A stretch of 60,192 nucleotides of DNA from Lachnospiraceae bacterium (GCA_030523275.1 JAUNIX010000019.1:1-60192); one strand, 5' to 3'; counted from the first letter of the stretch, positions 41,757 to 51,145 are shown. Translations and numbers: made by a program. Notes: generated by a model not told the origin, from the sequence alone.

Positions 41757-42437
41757 ATGGATATCAAACATCATTATATAGAAAAAGGACAGGGTGACGT
41801 ACTCATTTTGCTCCATGGAAATGGAGAAAACTGCGATTATTTTTGTCATCAGATGGATGCGTTTTCGAAAGATTATCATGTGATTGCGATTGACACTAGA
41901 GGGCATGGAAAAACACCACGTGGAGAGAAGCCATTTACTATTCGACAATTTGCTGAGGATTTATTTTGTTTTATGAAGGAAAAAGAAATTAGCAAAGCGC
42001 ATATTCTTGGCTTTTCGGATGGTGGAAACATTGCGATGATTTTTGCGATGGAGCATCCGGAATGTATGGATCGATTGATTTTAAATGGAGCGAATTTAGA
42101 TACACGAGGTGTGAAACGAAGTGTTCAGTTACCGATTGAAATCGGTTATCGAATATCAAAAGTTTTTGCTCGAAAAAATGAGAAAGCGCAGGCAAAAGCC
42201 GAGCTGTTAGGGTTAATGGTCAATGATCCGAATGTATCGCCGAGCGAACTTGCAAAAATACAGGCAAAAACACTTGTGATTGCTGGGACGAAGGATGTGA
42301 TTTTGGAAAAACAGACAAGATTGATTGCAGACAGCATTCCGAATGCGATATGCAAAATAATAGAAGGTGATCATTTTATTGCAAATAAAAATGCAAAAGA
42401 ATTTAATGCAATTGTATTACATTTTTTGAAAGAATAA
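41757..42437 (+). CDS. Alpha/beta hydrolase
   Basis: 226-residue alpha/beta-hydrolase fold enzyme. The oxyanion region is ILLHGNGENCDYF (about 17-29), RGHGKTPRG precedes the cap, and the nucleophile elbow is GFSDGG with Ser at about 86. Catalytic Asp is probably in GTKDVILEK (about 179) and His in EGDHFIANKN (about 203). The substrate is unknown; small esters or lactones are typical for such short members. AAGGAG ribosome site, single gene. Confidence 0.88.
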   Translation: MDIKHHYIEKGQGDVLILLHGNGENCDYFCHQMDAFSKDYHVIAIDTRGHGKTPRGEKPFTIRQFAEDLFCFMKEKEISKAHILGFSDGGNIAMIFAMEHPECMDRLILNGANLDTRGVKRSVQLPIEIGYRISKVFARKNEKAQAKAELLGLMVNDPNVSPSELAKIQAKTLVIAGTKDVILEKQTRLIADSIPNAICKIIEGDHFIANKNAKEFNAIVLHFLKE

Positions 42438-42459
42438 TATTGGCAGATAGGCAATCGAA

Positions 42460-42522
42460 TTGACAAATCTATATTTCACCAATATAATTAAGTTTATACT
42501 TAATTAATTGTATACTTAATTA
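42460..42522 (+). promoter_or_regulatory. Promoter and operator of the ArsR-MATE operon
   Basis: TTGACA (42460-42465), 17 nt, TATAAT (42483-42488), full consensus. Just downstream, 42490-42522 contains TAAGT-TTAT-ACTTA as a dyad and the word TATACTTAATTA twice (near 42496 and 42511). This is a likely binding site for the ArsR-family repressor encoded next. Confidence 0.68.
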
Positions 42523-42539
42523 GAAGGGAAGTGTACTAT

Positions 42540-42911
42540 ATGGAGGTCGTTGAAATCATTCATATCATTACGGATGCAAGAAGATTTCACCTAATACAAT
42601 TACTTCTTGAACATCACTATTGTGTAAAAGCATTAGCCAAAAAGCTAGGTATCAGTGAACCAGCAGTTTCTCAACATCTGCGTATTTTAAAACAATATCA
42701 GCTTGTCGAGGGAGTTAAAATCGGATACCAGACACACTATCAGATTAACCGTGAAAAAATTTATTCTCTATTGAATGAATTGTCAAAGCAAATCGCTCAA
42801 TATCCTCTTGATACCCCTATCACAAAAGATTGGGATTGTTCGTGTGAATATATCTCTGACTGCATAAAAAGAGATTCAAAGCTTTTGGAGGAACAAGGAT
42901 ATGGAGAATGA
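42540..42911 (+). CDS. ArsR-family transcriptional regulator
   Basis: 123-residue winged-helix repressor. The HTH reads HHYCVKALAKKLGISEPAVSQHLRILKQY (about 25-55), the wing GVKIGYQTHYQIN. The C-terminus has DWDCSCEYISDC, three cysteines that might sense metals, oxidants or thiol-reactive compounds. Start ATG at 42540 (AGAAGGGA 10 nt upstream) rather than GTG 42531. Its last 11 nt overlap the MATE gene start, so it likely regulates that efflux pump and itself. Confidence 0.9.
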   Translation: MEVVEIIHIITDARRFHLIQLLLEHHYCVKALAKKLGISEPAVSQHLRILKQYQLVEGVKIGYQTHYQINREKIYSLLNELSKQIAQYPLDTPITKDWDCSCEYISDCIKRDSKLLEEQGYGE

Positions 42912-44238
42912 TTATTTAATTCAGAAGAAGCCACTAAATGCTTTGCTTATTTTTTCACTACCGATTATCATTGGAAATTTATTTCAACAAACCTATACAA
43001 TGGCAGATTCCGCAATTGTAGGCCGTTATGTCAGTGAGAAGGCACTAGCTGCCGTTGGAGCTTCTTATTCTTTGACCAATATTTTTATTTGTGTCGCAAT
43101 TGGAGGAGGTATCGGAGCATCGGTTTTGGTCAGTCAATACTTTGGAGCAAAAGACTATAAAAAGATGATTACATCAATTTTTACTTCACTTATTTCATTT
43201 TTGGTTTTGAGTATCCTTTTAAGCGTCTTTGGACTGTTATTTAGCAAAAAAATTATGATAGTTTTGCATACGCCATGCGATATACTGGATATGGCAGTTG
43301 AATATTTAAATATATACTTCGTCGGATTACCATTTCTGTTTATGTATAATGTGTTGTCAGCAATGTATAATGCACTGGGAAAATCGAAAATACCGCTCTA
43401 TTTTTTGATTTTTTCATCAATATTTAATATTGTTTTAGACTGGATATTGGTAACAGAATTTGCTATGGGTATAGCTGGCGTAGCATGGGCGACTTTGATT
43501 GCACAAAGCACAGCAGCTATTTTATCATTTCTTTTATTGCTTGTGAAATTAAGGGAAATGGGCCATGGTCATGATAAAATATTTGCAAAAGGAGAACTAT
43601 TACCCATGGTTCGGATTGCCTTGCCTTCGATTTTACAACAATCGACGGTTTCCATTGGTATGATGTTGGTTCAGTCCGTTGTAAACAGCTTTGGTTCAGA
43701 GACTTTGGCCGGATTTTCAGCAGCTATGAGAATTGAATCCATTTGTGTAGTTCCTATGACTGGGATAGGGAATGCTGTGTCTTCGTATACTGCACAAAAC
43801 ATTGGGGCAAAAAAAGAACAACGGGTGGTTAAAGGGTACCACGTAGCGAATAAACTTGTATTTGTATTTGCAGTGCTTATTTTTCTTGTTCTAAAACTGT
43901 TTCATAATCAGATTATTGCTCTATTTTTGGGTTCTGATGGTACGGAGATTGCCATGTCAACAGGATGCAATTATCTGACTTTCATGGGCTGGTTTTTCTG
44001 CTTAATTGGTTTTAAAATGACTGTTGATGGAGTGTTGCGTGGAGCTGGTGATATGAAAATGTTTACTGTAGCAAATTTGGTAAATTTGTCGATTCGTGTT
44101 TTATTTGCGATGCTTTTTGCACCTCTTTATGGAATTGCAATGGTTTGGTATGCAGTACCAATGGGCTGGTTTGCTAATTGGCTGATTTCATTTATTCAAT
44201 ATCGCACTGGAAAATGGAAAATACAATATCAGAGATAG
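42901..44238 (+). CDS. MATE-family efflux transporter
   Basis: 445-residue multidrug-and-toxin-extrusion protein with 12 hydrophobic helices. N-terminal LIFSLPIIIGNLFQQTYTMADSAIVGRYVSEKALAAVGAS is the first MatE signature, and the second half repeats it with VRIALPSILQQSTVSIGMMLVQSVVNSFGSETLAGF. Na+ or H+ coupled export of cationic drugs is the usual role. It overlaps the ArsR-type gene by 11 nt, an arrangement suggesting inducible export of the compound sensed by that regulator. Confidence 0.93.
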   Translation: MENDYLIQKKPLNALLIFSLPIIIGNLFQQTYTMADSAIVGRYVSEKALAAVGASYSLTNIFICVAIGGGIGASVLVSQYFGAKDYKKMITSIFTSLISFLVLSILLSVFGLLFSKKIMIVLHTPCDILDMAVEYLNIYFVGLPFLFMYNVLSAMYNALGKSKIPLYFLIFSSIFNIVLDWILVTEFAMGIAGVAWATLIAQSTAAILSFLLLLVKLREMGHGHDKIFAKGELLPMVRIALPSILQQSTVSIGMMLVQSVVNSFGSETLAGFSAAMRIESICVVPMTGIGNAVSSYTAQNIGAKKEQRVVKGYHVANKLVFVFAVLIFLVLKLFHNQIIALFLGSDGTEIAMSTGCNYLTFMGWFFCLIGFKMTVDGVLRGAGDMKMFTVANLVNLSIRVLFAMLFAPLYGIAMVWYAVPMGWFANWLISFIQYRTGKWKIQYQR

Positions 44239-44249
44239 GAGAAATTTAT

Positions 44250-44864
44250 ATGTTTGAACATTTAAAAGGACGAGTTCCCAAATATATTGATGAAGATAAA
44301 ATGAGGCAAAGTGCAGTCATGATTGCGCTGATAAAAAAAGATGGGGTGTACCATGTTCTTTTTGAAGTACGCGCGAGTCATTTAAAACATCAGCCGGGAG
44401 AAATCTGTTTACCCGGAGGTATTCGTGAGCCGGGAGAAACCGCAATGGAAAATGCAGTCAGGGAGACTACAGAAGAATTATTGATTTCTCCTTCTCAAAT
44501 AGAAGTAATTGCCCAGTTAGATACGCTGATCAATGTTGCGAATATAAAACTGGATGTATTTTTATGTGAGCTTCATGATTATGGTATGACTTATTCGAAA
44601 GAAGAAGTGGAAGAAATCTTTACGGTTCCTTTGAATTTCTTTTTGTATACAAAACCTGAGGTTTATCAAAATGAAGTGAAAACAATTCCACCGGATGATT
44701 TTCCATTTGATCGAATTCCCGGAGGAAAGAATTATCCTTGGAGATCTGCTCATCGTGATATTTATTTCTACTATTATAAAGATAAAGTCATATGGGGAAT
44801 GACAGCATATATTTTACAACATTCAGCTTCTTTATTTTTAGATTCAAGTACAAAAAAAGAATAA
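44250..44864 (+). CDS. Nudix hydrolase, CoA pyrophosphatase-like
   Basis: 204-residue Nudix enzyme. The Nudix box GGIREPGETAMENAVRETTEELLI (about 52-74) is intact with its REXXEE-type metal ligands. The preceding FEVRASHLKHQPGEICLPGG resembles the UPF0035 motif of CoA pyrophosphatases (NudL/YeaB). Start is ATG 44250 with TAGGAGA upstream, 11 nt after the MATE gene stop, so it is probably the third gene of the ArsR-MATE transcript. A terminator follows. Confidence 0.88.
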   Translation: MFEHLKGRVPKYIDEDKMRQSAVMIALIKKDGVYHVLFEVRASHLKHQPGEICLPGGIREPGETAMENAVRETTEELLISPSQIEVIAQLDTLINVANIKLDVFLCELHDYGMTYSKEEVEEIFTVPLNFFLYTKPEVYQNEVKTIPPDDFPFDRIPGGKNYPWRSAHRDIYFYYYKDKVIWGMTAYILQHSASLFLDSSTKKE

Positions 44865-44875
44865 GTACAAATTTC

Positions 44876-44905
44876 AGGTGCCCTATAAGTTAAGAGGGCA
44901 CCTTT
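44876..44905 (+). terminator. Terminator after the Nudix gene
   Basis: A perfect 9-bp stem AGGTGCCCT (44876-44884) / AGGGCACCT (44895-44903) with a 10-nt loop. The T run is short (TTTG). Confidence 0.72.
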
Positions 44906-44952
44906 GACAATCGTTGTACTTAAGAGAAAGTGGTCAAGTTTTGTTTTGGAGA

Positions 44953-45750
44953 TTAAATTAATCCCAGCTTTTCAAGAGCAGTTGTGATACCTTCTTCCTT
45001 AACCGTACCGGTGATCATAGAGGCAACTTCCGCAACTCCCTCTGTATGGCGGCCCATGGCAATTCCAGTACCGACTTCCTTCATCATCTCAATATCATTA
45101 TCCATATCACCAAAGGCATAAGTGTCTTTTCGATCAATTCCTAGTTTTTCGATTAATTCTCGTACGGCATTTCCCTTGGTAATTCCTTTTAACGTGATAT
45201 CAAGATAAGGCTCGCGGATATGTTTTGCGATTTCTAAAGTATCCTTAAATTCCGCTTTAAAATCTCGATAAACCTGTGGGTCTTTATAATTTAGGATTAG
45301 TTTATTGATTCTATTATCTTTCTTGCGGAATTTCCATGGAGCATACCATTCTTCCGGCAGATTAAACAATTCTCGAAATTCTCGGAAAAATTCTGCATCT
45401 TGATGCAGATAATAGGTAACCTGTTGGGTATCCATTTGAATGATAACATCTCGATGAAAGTATTCATCGATGATGCGGAACAACAACTCATCAGGAATGA
45501 ATTTGTTGCGTATGATTTCACCATCAATCTCTGTATAACAACCATTACAAGTAATGGCTCCTTGATATGCATCGATGTCATTTTCTAGAAATTTTTTTGT
45601 TCGACCAGAACAGAGCATTGTCAAATATCCATTTTCTTTTAATTTTTGTAATGATTCTCTGGTTTTTGGTGTTGCAGTTTTGATTTTGTCAACCTCATCA
45701 ACAGTGGTCCCATCATAGTCAAAAAAAACGATTCCTTTATATTTTTTCAT
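44953..45750 (-). CDS. HAD-family Cof-type phosphatase
   Basis: 265-residue HAD hydrolase, subfamily IIB (Cof). Motif I is FFDYDGTTVDE with the nucleophile Asp (about residue 9), motif II LCSGRTKKF, motif III Lys in ITLKGITKGNAV, and motif IV FGDMDNDIEMM. A cap domain lies between (about 80-185). Typical substrates are sugar phosphates or flavin mononucleotide, not decidable here. Start is the second ATG (45750), with AAAGGA 8 nt upstream; 45756 is the alternative. Confidence 0.9.
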   Translation of the reverse strand: MKKYKGIVFFDYDGTTVDEVDKIKTATPKTRESLQKLKENGYLTMLCSGRTKKFLENDIDAYQGAITCNGCYTEIDGEIIRNKFIPDELLFRIIDEYFHRDVIIQMDTQQVTYYLHQDAEFFREFRELFNLPEEWYAPWKFRKKDNRINKLILNYKDPQVYRDFKAEFKDTLEIAKHIREPYLDITLKGITKGNAVRELIEKLGIDRKDTYAFGDMDNDIEMMKEVGTGIAMGRHTEGVAEVASMITGTVKEEGITTALEKLGLI

Positions 45751-45847
45751 ATTCATAGTCCTTTCTTCTTATGGTTTCTTACTTACTACAAACATAACAT
45801 CATCAATCGTATTTTGCAATTCTAATATTACAAAATATTGTAAATTT

Positions 45848-47701
45848 TTAATAAATAATTTGAATATGATATTTTTCCAGCCAATAATTGACCTGTAACA
45901 TATAGGCAAGCATTTGAGGCCCTGCCATCAACTGTCCATACCAAGGCTTCCCGTAGTCAGAAGGACTATTAAGAAATGCATGAACCTTTTTGGTATCCAG
46001 CAAGGTACGAATTGGTGCATTTGGAGTTGCGAGAACTTCTTTTAAACGGTCACCAAGCATTGTTTCATAAGTCGGATCATAGGTTTTTGGATAAGGACTT
46101 TTTCGTCTCCAAAGAATTTCTTTTGGCAAGAGTCCTTCTCCGGCATGACGTAAAAGACCTTTTACGATGCCGTCTGGACATTTCATATGCCATGGGACGT
46201 TAAAAACATATTCTATAATTCGATGGTCAGCGAGAGGAACTCTGGCTTCCAGACCATTGTACATGCTCGTGCGATCCATGCGGTCTAAAAGTGTTACCAT
46301 AAACCAACGCAAATTCAAATAGGCGATTTCTCGTCTCCTTTTTTCCTCCGGTGTATCTTCTGGTAAAATTGGGGTTTCTTGAATCGTTTTCTCATAGGCA
46401 GCGTGAGCATATTCTTTCATATTTAAACTGTTGATGACATCATCTGCCAAGAGCACTTGCCTTGGTTCCATACTCATAGACCATGGGAATGCATCCGTTT
46501 CAAATGCTGTTTGATTGTGGAACCATGGATAACCGCCAAAAATCTCATCTGCACATTCACCCGTCAATGTCACTTTGTTATAATCAGTTACTTTCGAACA
46601 AAAATATAGCATCGAAGATTCTACATCAGCCATACAAGGCAAATCTCTGGCATCGACTGCTTTATACAGACATTCTAATTGCTCTTGATTACTACATTCG
46701 AGAAAATGATGGTTGGTGGCACAATGAGCAACCATTTGTTCCACATAAGGTCGATCTTGACTTGGTTGAAAAGAATTTGATTTAAAATACTTGTTATTAT
46801 CTTTAAAATCAAAAGAAAATGTATTGAGTACCTTTCCTTGCTTTTTTAATTCTTTGGCACAGATAGCTGTGACAAGACTGCTATCGACACCGCCAGAGAG
46901 GAACGTACTGATTGGAATATCAGACAACATTTGCATTTTTACAGCATCTTCGACAAGAAAGGCAGTCTTTTCAATTGTCTCTTCCATTGAATCTTCATGT
47001 GGATGACTTTCTAATTTCCAGTAGGCCTTTGTTGTGAGGGATTCTCGATGAAAAGTCAGACAATGACCAGGAAGTACCTCCTTAATGCCTTGAAATACAC
47101 CTTTTCCGTAAGATTTTGCAGGTCCAAGGGCAAAAATTTCACAAAGTCCATCATGATCTAATACTGGCTTGATTCCCGGATAAGCGAAAATTCCTTTGAT
47201 TTCAGAAGAAAAAATAATCGTATTGTCTTTTAAGATATAAAAAAGAGGTTTTACACCTAGACGATCGCGGAATAAAAGAATCTGTTCAGAAGCAGAATCC
47301 CATATAGCAATAGCGAAAATGCCATTTAATTTTTTTATATAGTCTTTGCCATGCATCATATATCCTTCTAAAATAACTTCTGTATCACTTGTAGTACGAA
47401 ATGTCGCACCTTCTGAAAGCAAATCTGCTTTTAATTCTTTCATATTATAAATTTCGCCATTAAAAACAATTGCACACTCACGTCCGGGTTGTTTTCGGAT
47501 CATTGGCTGTTGTCCTGTGACCAGATCGATAATTTCAAGTCGAACGTGAGCCAGACCACAACGATGACTTAAATAAGTTCCGTCATCGTCTGGCCCTCTG
47601 CGTTTTTGGACCCGGTTCATATCGTCAAGTACTTGTTGCCATTTGGGCTTTTCTACCATGTAGTCTGCATTCGGGTTATAAAATCCGGCAATTCCACACA
47701 T
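45848..47701 (-). CDS. asnB: Asparagine synthase (glutamine-hydrolysing)
   Basis: 617-residue class B asparagine synthetase. Nucleophile Cys2 in MCGIAGFY, then RRGPDDDGTYL and FNGEIYN in the glutaminase half. The synthetase half has the PP-loop FLSGGVDSSLVTAI (about 262-275), TGECADEIFGGYPW and a C-terminal EARVPLADHRIIEYVFNVPWHMKCP. It converts aspartate and glutamine to asparagine. AAAGGAGG ribosome site. Single gene on the minus strand between the HAD gene and dpaB. Confidence 0.95.
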   Translation of the reverse strand: MCGIAGFYNPNADYMVEKPKWQQVLDDMNRVQKRRGPDDDGTYLSHRCGLAHVRLEIIDLVTGQQPMIRKQPGRECAIVFNGEIYNMKELKADLLSEGATFRTTSDTEVILEGYMMHGKDYIKKLNGIFAIAIWDSASEQILLFRDRLGVKPLFYILKDNTIIFSSEIKGIFAYPGIKPVLDHDGLCEIFALGPAKSYGKGVFQGIKEVLPGHCLTFHRESLTTKAYWKLESHPHEDSMEETIEKTAFLVEDAVKMQMLSDIPISTFLSGGVDSSLVTAICAKELKKQGKVLNTFSFDFKDNNKYFKSNSFQPSQDRPYVEQMVAHCATNHHFLECSNQEQLECLYKAVDARDLPCMADVESSMLYFCSKVTDYNKVTLTGECADEIFGGYPWFHNQTAFETDAFPWSMSMEPRQVLLADDVINSLNMKEYAHAAYEKTIQETPILPEDTPEEKRRREIAYLNLRWFMVTLLDRMDRTSMYNGLEARVPLADHRIIEYVFNVPWHMKCPDGIVKGLLRHAGEGLLPKEILWRRKSPYPKTYDPTYETMLGDRLKEVLATPNAPIRTLLDTKKVHAFLNSPSDYGKPWYGQLMAGPQMLAYMLQVNYWLEKYHIQIIY

Positions 47702-47774
47702 TTCATATCCTCCTTTTAATGAGATATTAAGAAATTATTTACTTTATCCATATATTATGCCTAAAAAGAGTTAT

Positions 47775-48353
47775 TTAATAGATAATTGGCTGATATTGTT
47801 TACCCTCTAAGGCAGCTTCCAGAGAAGGTATCAGCAATTCTGTGTGTGCAATCATGGAATTTGGTTTTGTCTTTGGATTATCCTGACCAAAAGGAATGAA
47901 ATAAATGTTTTTGGCATTTAGCAGTAGTCCAATATTTTTCATATTCATTCCTAGGGCATCGTTTGTAGAAATGGAAATTAATAATGGCTTATTGTTGCGT
48001 AAATGAGCTTTTGCCGCCATAAGGGCTGGTGTGTCGGTAATGCCATTGGCGAGTTTTGCAATTGTATTTCCCGTACATGGGAAGAGTACCAGTATATCAA
48101 ATAAACTTCCCGGTCCAATCGGTTCCGCCTCAGAAATCGTGAGCATAGGTGGATTGCCAGTGATTTCTTCAGCTTTCTTAACAAAATCCTTTGCATTTCC
48201 AAAACGGCTGTCAATGCTTTTCGCAGCATCGGAAAAGATGGTCTGTACAATAGCACCGGTATCCGTTAATTTCTGAAGTTCTTCAAATAATTTATGAAAC
48301 GTACAAAATGAGCCGGTAATGGCTACACCGACATGTTTTCCAGATAAAGACAT
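47775..48353 (-). CDS. dpaB: Dipicolinate synthase subunit B
   Basis: 192-residue flavoprotein-like subunit (SpoVFB). The N-terminus VGVAITGSFCTFHKLFEELQKL and MLTISEAEPIGPGSLFDILVLFPCTGNTIAKLANGITDTP match the family, which makes the spore-core dipicolinic acid from dihydrodipicolinate in the mother cell. Starts 6 nt after the stop of the A subunit gene, AGGAG upstream. Its presence shows that the organism can make endospores or descends from one that could. Confidence 0.94.
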   Translation of the reverse strand: MSLSGKHVGVAITGSFCTFHKLFEELQKLTDTGAIVQTIFSDAAKSIDSRFGNAKDFVKKAEEITGNPPMLTISEAEPIGPGSLFDILVLFPCTGNTIAKLANGITDTPALMAAKAHLRNNKPLLISISTNDALGMNMKNIGLLLNAKNIYFIPFGQDNPKTKPNSMIAHTELLIPSLEAALEGKQYQPIIY

Positions 48354-48359
48354 AGTTGT

Positions 48360-49232
48360 TTACTCCTTTAGAATGCTTTCGATTGTTTCCGTAATGGCCT
48401 TGGCAGAAGAGTAAGGAGCATATTTACCCGGCAATCCCGGACACAAAACTGCATGTATTCCTAATTTCTTTGCGGTGGGGTAATCAACTCCACCGGGTGC
48501 AGAAGCAATATCGATAATGGTAGCAAAGCAGTTCATTTTGTTGAGCAGATCAGAGGTGATCACTGTGGCAGGAATCGTGTTAAAGATAAAATCAAAATGT
48601 TCAATACAGGTGGCAAAATCTGATAACGTTCCTGTTTTGTCAGCAATTAGAGCAGCCTGTGCCAGTTCTTTCTCATTATTGGTCACAACATATGTGTGGC
48701 ATAACATCCCTTTTAAAGATTGGCAAATGGTCTGACCGCATTTTCCATAACCGAGTACTGCGCAATGACTATGGCGTAGATTTTTAGGACTTCGTGTAAT
48801 TGCCTCGCATATGGCTCCTTCCGCTGTTGCAACACTGTTAAAATAAGAAAGAGGCAAATTTTGCATCAAATCATATACTTTAACCCCTGCTTTCGTGGCC
48901 TTGAAGCGAAAATCTTCTGGTATACATCCAGCAAAAAAGAATTGCCCAGATTTTAAACTTGCAAGAATCGAATCGATTGGTATTGGTTCGTCAAAAGCCG
49001 ATTGATTTAAAAATCCTCCATTTTTACAAAGAGGAATTGGACATATAACACAAATGGCATGACAGGCTTCCGATAAGGAAGCAGCAGTGGTAACGGTAGA
49101 AATCGAATCTTTCTCTGCCGATGCACAAATTGCATAATGACAAACGTGATTTCCATGCTCAGCAAGCTCTTTTACGATATATCTCTGGCGCATATCTCCG
49201 CCGATGACTGCATAATCATAAAAATGATTCAT
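48360..49232 (-). CDS. dpaA: Dipicolinate synthase subunit A
   Basis: 290-residue NAD(P)-dependent subunit (SpoVFA). N-terminal Rossmann-like AVIGGDMRQRYIVKELAEHG, central second nucleotide site CAVLGYGKCGQTICQSLKG (about 155-173), and conserved LCPGLPGKYAPYSSAKAI near the C-terminus. Partner of the following dpaB. The start has a CAGGAG ribosome site. The upstream region holds a candidate late-sporulation promoter. The usual Firmicute neighbours (asd, dapG, dapA) are absent here; asnB follows instead. Confidence 0.94.
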   Translation of the reverse strand: MNHFYDYAVIGGDMRQRYIVKELAEHGNHVCHYAICASAEKDSISTVTTAASLSEACHAICVICPIPLCKNGGFLNQSAFDEPIPIDSILASLKSGQFFFAGCIPEDFRFKATKAGVKVYDLMQNLPLSYFNSVATAEGAICEAITRSPKNLRHSHCAVLGYGKCGQTICQSLKGMLCHTYVVTNNEKELAQAALIADKTGTLSDFATCIEHFDFIFNTIPATVITSDLLNKMNCFATIIDIASAPGGVDYPTAKKLGIHAVLCPGLPGKYAPYSSAKAITETIESILKE

Positions 49233-49260
49233 AGGAAACTCCTGAAAAGCAAGTTTATTT

Positions 49261-49288
49261 TATGATATGCGAAAAACAAGAGATGTGT
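49261..49288 (-). promoter_or_regulatory. Candidate SigK-type promoter of dpaAB
   Basis: On the minus strand AC, 17 nt, then CATATCATA resembles the mother-cell sigma-K pattern (AC ... CATAnnnTA). Dipicolinate synthase is a known SigK target in Bacillus. The match is short, so confidence is low. Confidence 0.35.
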
Positions 49289-49326
49289 TATTATATAAAT
49301 ATCTATAATAATAAGTGAGGAATCAT

Positions 49327-49794
49327 ATGAGTAAATCTAAAAGAGATGATAGATATTTGGAACAAGTTGAAAAACTGTTAGACATGTCTAGTTGGTTTGT
49401 TATAGATATTTTTCCAGAACAGATTAGGAAAGAGAATGCAGATCAGTATTTTAAAGTGGAAAAATATTATTTAAAAACAAAGGAAGTAAAAAGAATTTGC
49501 CATAAATTTATCAATATCATATTGAAATTAAACTGTTATTATGATTTTTATATCTGTTTTCATAAAAAATGGAGAAAGAATCCAAAACCAGATAAGGTGG
49601 CTAAATGGATAAAGAAATGTATGCTTGATAAAAAGGGTTCGATAAATATATTGCTCGATAATGAAAAAACTTTATTGACAATAGATAGGGATGATTTATG
49701 TTTTTCAATCTATCATCCGAGTGAAGAATTTAAGTCAATCGTTTTACAACTGGCAAAATCAGAAGGACTATATCTTCGGGAAGTGAGAGAATGA
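49327..49794 (+). CDS. Hypothetical protein
   Basis: 155-residue soluble, basic protein from the ATG at 49327 (TGAGGA upstream; a GTG at 49315 is less likely). Predicted mixed helix/strand: DMSSWFVIDIFPEQIR, an alpha-helical KEVKRICHKFINIILKLN, YYDFYICFHKKWRK, and a strand-rich SINILLDNEKTLLTIDRDDLCFSIYHP, ending in a helix. I recognise no family or catalytic motif. It lies 13 nt ahead of the macro-domain gene and may be co-transcribed. Confidence 0.7.
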   Translation: MSKSKRDDRYLEQVEKLLDMSSWFVIDIFPEQIRKENADQYFKVEKYYLKTKEVKRICHKFINIILKLNCYYDFYICFHKKWRKNPKPDKVAKWIKKCMLDKKGSINILLDNEKTLLTIDRDDLCFSIYHPSEEFKSIVLQLAKSEGLYLREVRE

Positions 49795-49807
49795 GGAGGT
49801 ATGTAAT

Positions 49808-50356
49808 ATGACCAATAAATCTTTTAAAGATAGGAAGCATATAAAAAATCAAATTTTGCTTGATTTAGGTGACATTACAAAACTTGATATTGAATGTATT
49901 GTTAATGCCGCGAATAGTAGTTTGCTTGGTGGCGGTGGTGTCGATGGTGCCATTCATCGTGCAGCCGGTCCAGAATTGTTAAAGGAGTGCCGAACTCTTC
50001 ACGGTTGCGAAACCGGACAGGCCAAAATCACAAAGGGATATCAACTAAAAGCAGACTATGTGATTCATACGGTAGGTCCGATTTATTCTGGCGTAGACAA
50101 AGATGCAAAATTATTGGCAGACTGCTATCGTAATTCTCTAGATTTAGCAAAACAATACCATATTCACAGTATTGCGTTTCCAGCTATTTCTACCGGTGTG
50201 TATGGATACCCATTAAATGAAGCAATACCAATTGCTATAAAGACAGTAAAGAAATGGGTTTCGGAACATAAAGATTACGAGATTATCGTTGTGATGTCTT
50301 GTTTTGATTCGTATACTTATGATAAATATCAAGAATTTATGGATAAATATGAATAA
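49808..50356 (+). CDS. Macro-domain protein (O-acetyl-ADP-ribose deacetylase-like)
   Basis: 182-residue macro domain. ADP-ribose binding motifs are visible: LGDITKLDIECIVNAANSSLLGGGGVDGAIHRAAG (about 17-53) with the catalytic-region Asn and the GGGGVDGAIH loop, then AISTGVYGYPLNEA (about 139-152) for the distal ribose. This matches MacroD/YmdB-type enzymes, which deacetylate O-acetyl-ADP-ribose or remove mono-ADP-ribose. GAGGAGG ribosome site. No sirtuin or ADP-ribosyltransferase is adjacent. Confidence 0.93.
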   Translation: MTNKSFKDRKHIKNQILLDLGDITKLDIECIVNAANSSLLGGGGVDGAIHRAAGPELLKECRTLHGCETGQAKITKGYQLKADYVIHTVGPIYSGVDKDAKLLADCYRNSLDLAKQYHIHSIAFPAISTGVYGYPLNEAIPIAIKTVKKWVSEHKDYEIIVVMSCFDSYTYDKYQEFMDKYE

Positions 50357-50420
50357 CTTATTATATTAAAGATTGATTATAAGATTAAGACAGAAAATAG
50401 GATATAAAGGAGTAGATGGT

Positions 50421-50960
50421 ATGTTAGAAATACAATTTCATTTAACTGATAATGATTATATAACTTTTAATGAATATCATATGCAGCATAGCTCGTCGTA
50501 TAAAAAAGTTCTATTATTTAATAAATTTTTTGGATCTGTAGTGTGTCTCGTACTGATTGTCCTTTTCTTTATTTTTAGTGATGATTTGTTGATTATAATT
50601 ACAGAAGCCATTGTACTTGGTGCTCTTTCAATTATAATGATAATGCGTGCTAAGAACAGGATGCGAAGAAATATTGAAAAACAGATAAAAGCGGTAAAAA
50701 AAGATGGAAGACTTCCATATGAACCAGACGGAAAACTTGTGTTTACTGATGAGGAAATTATAGAGATTACGTCTGACTATGAAAGTCGGACAAATTATTC
50801 GTTAATAGAAAAAATCTGTATTACAGATGAGGCAGTTTATATTTATACGAGTTCTGTACAAGCATGTATTATTCCCAATACTTCTTTTCAAGATGAAGCA
50901 GAGAAAGAACAATTCTTAACATTTTTAAGAACAAAGTTTCCAGAACTATTTATTAATTGA
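50421..50960 (+). CDS. YcxB-like membrane protein
   Basis: 179 residues from ATG 50421 (AAAGGAG upstream). N-terminal soluble part LEIQFHLTDNDYITFNEYHM, then two adjacent transmembrane helices (about 35-75: VVCLVLIVLFFIFSD, LLIIITEAIVLGALSIIMIM) and a C-terminal strand-rich YcxB-like domain with ITSDYESRTNYSLIEKICITDEAVYIYT and the ending FPELF. Function unknown in the family. Confidence 0.82.
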   Translation: MLEIQFHLTDNDYITFNEYHMQHSSSYKKVLLFNKFFGSVVCLVLIVLFFIFSDDLLIIITEAIVLGALSIIMIMRAKNRMRRNIEKQIKAVKKDGRLPYEPDGKLVFTDEEIIEITSDYESRTNYSLIEKICITDEAVYIYTSSVQACIIPNTSFQDEAEKEQFLTFLRTKFPELFIN

Positions 50961-51145
50961 GAAAGACTGATGCAAATTTCATTTTGGATGGTGAGGATTT
51001 TGAGCAGATTGGTGAGGCATTTGAATTACAGAGAAAAAGTTTTACTGTACCACTTGGAAATAGCAAAATTTGTTTCATGAGGCAAAGAGACGTAGTGGAT
51101 TTTGCAGTGAAATGGATTGAGGATAATCGAAAAATTACAAATTAA
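50957..51145 (+). pseudogene. Possible gene remnant after the YcxB-like gene
   Basis: A 62-codon frame that opens with TTG and overlaps the stop of the previous gene. It reads as a plausible C-terminal piece (DGEDFEQIGEAFELQRKSF, FAVKWIEDNRKITN) but has no good start or ribosome site, so it may be a remnant or a translationally coupled small gene. Confidence 0.3.
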
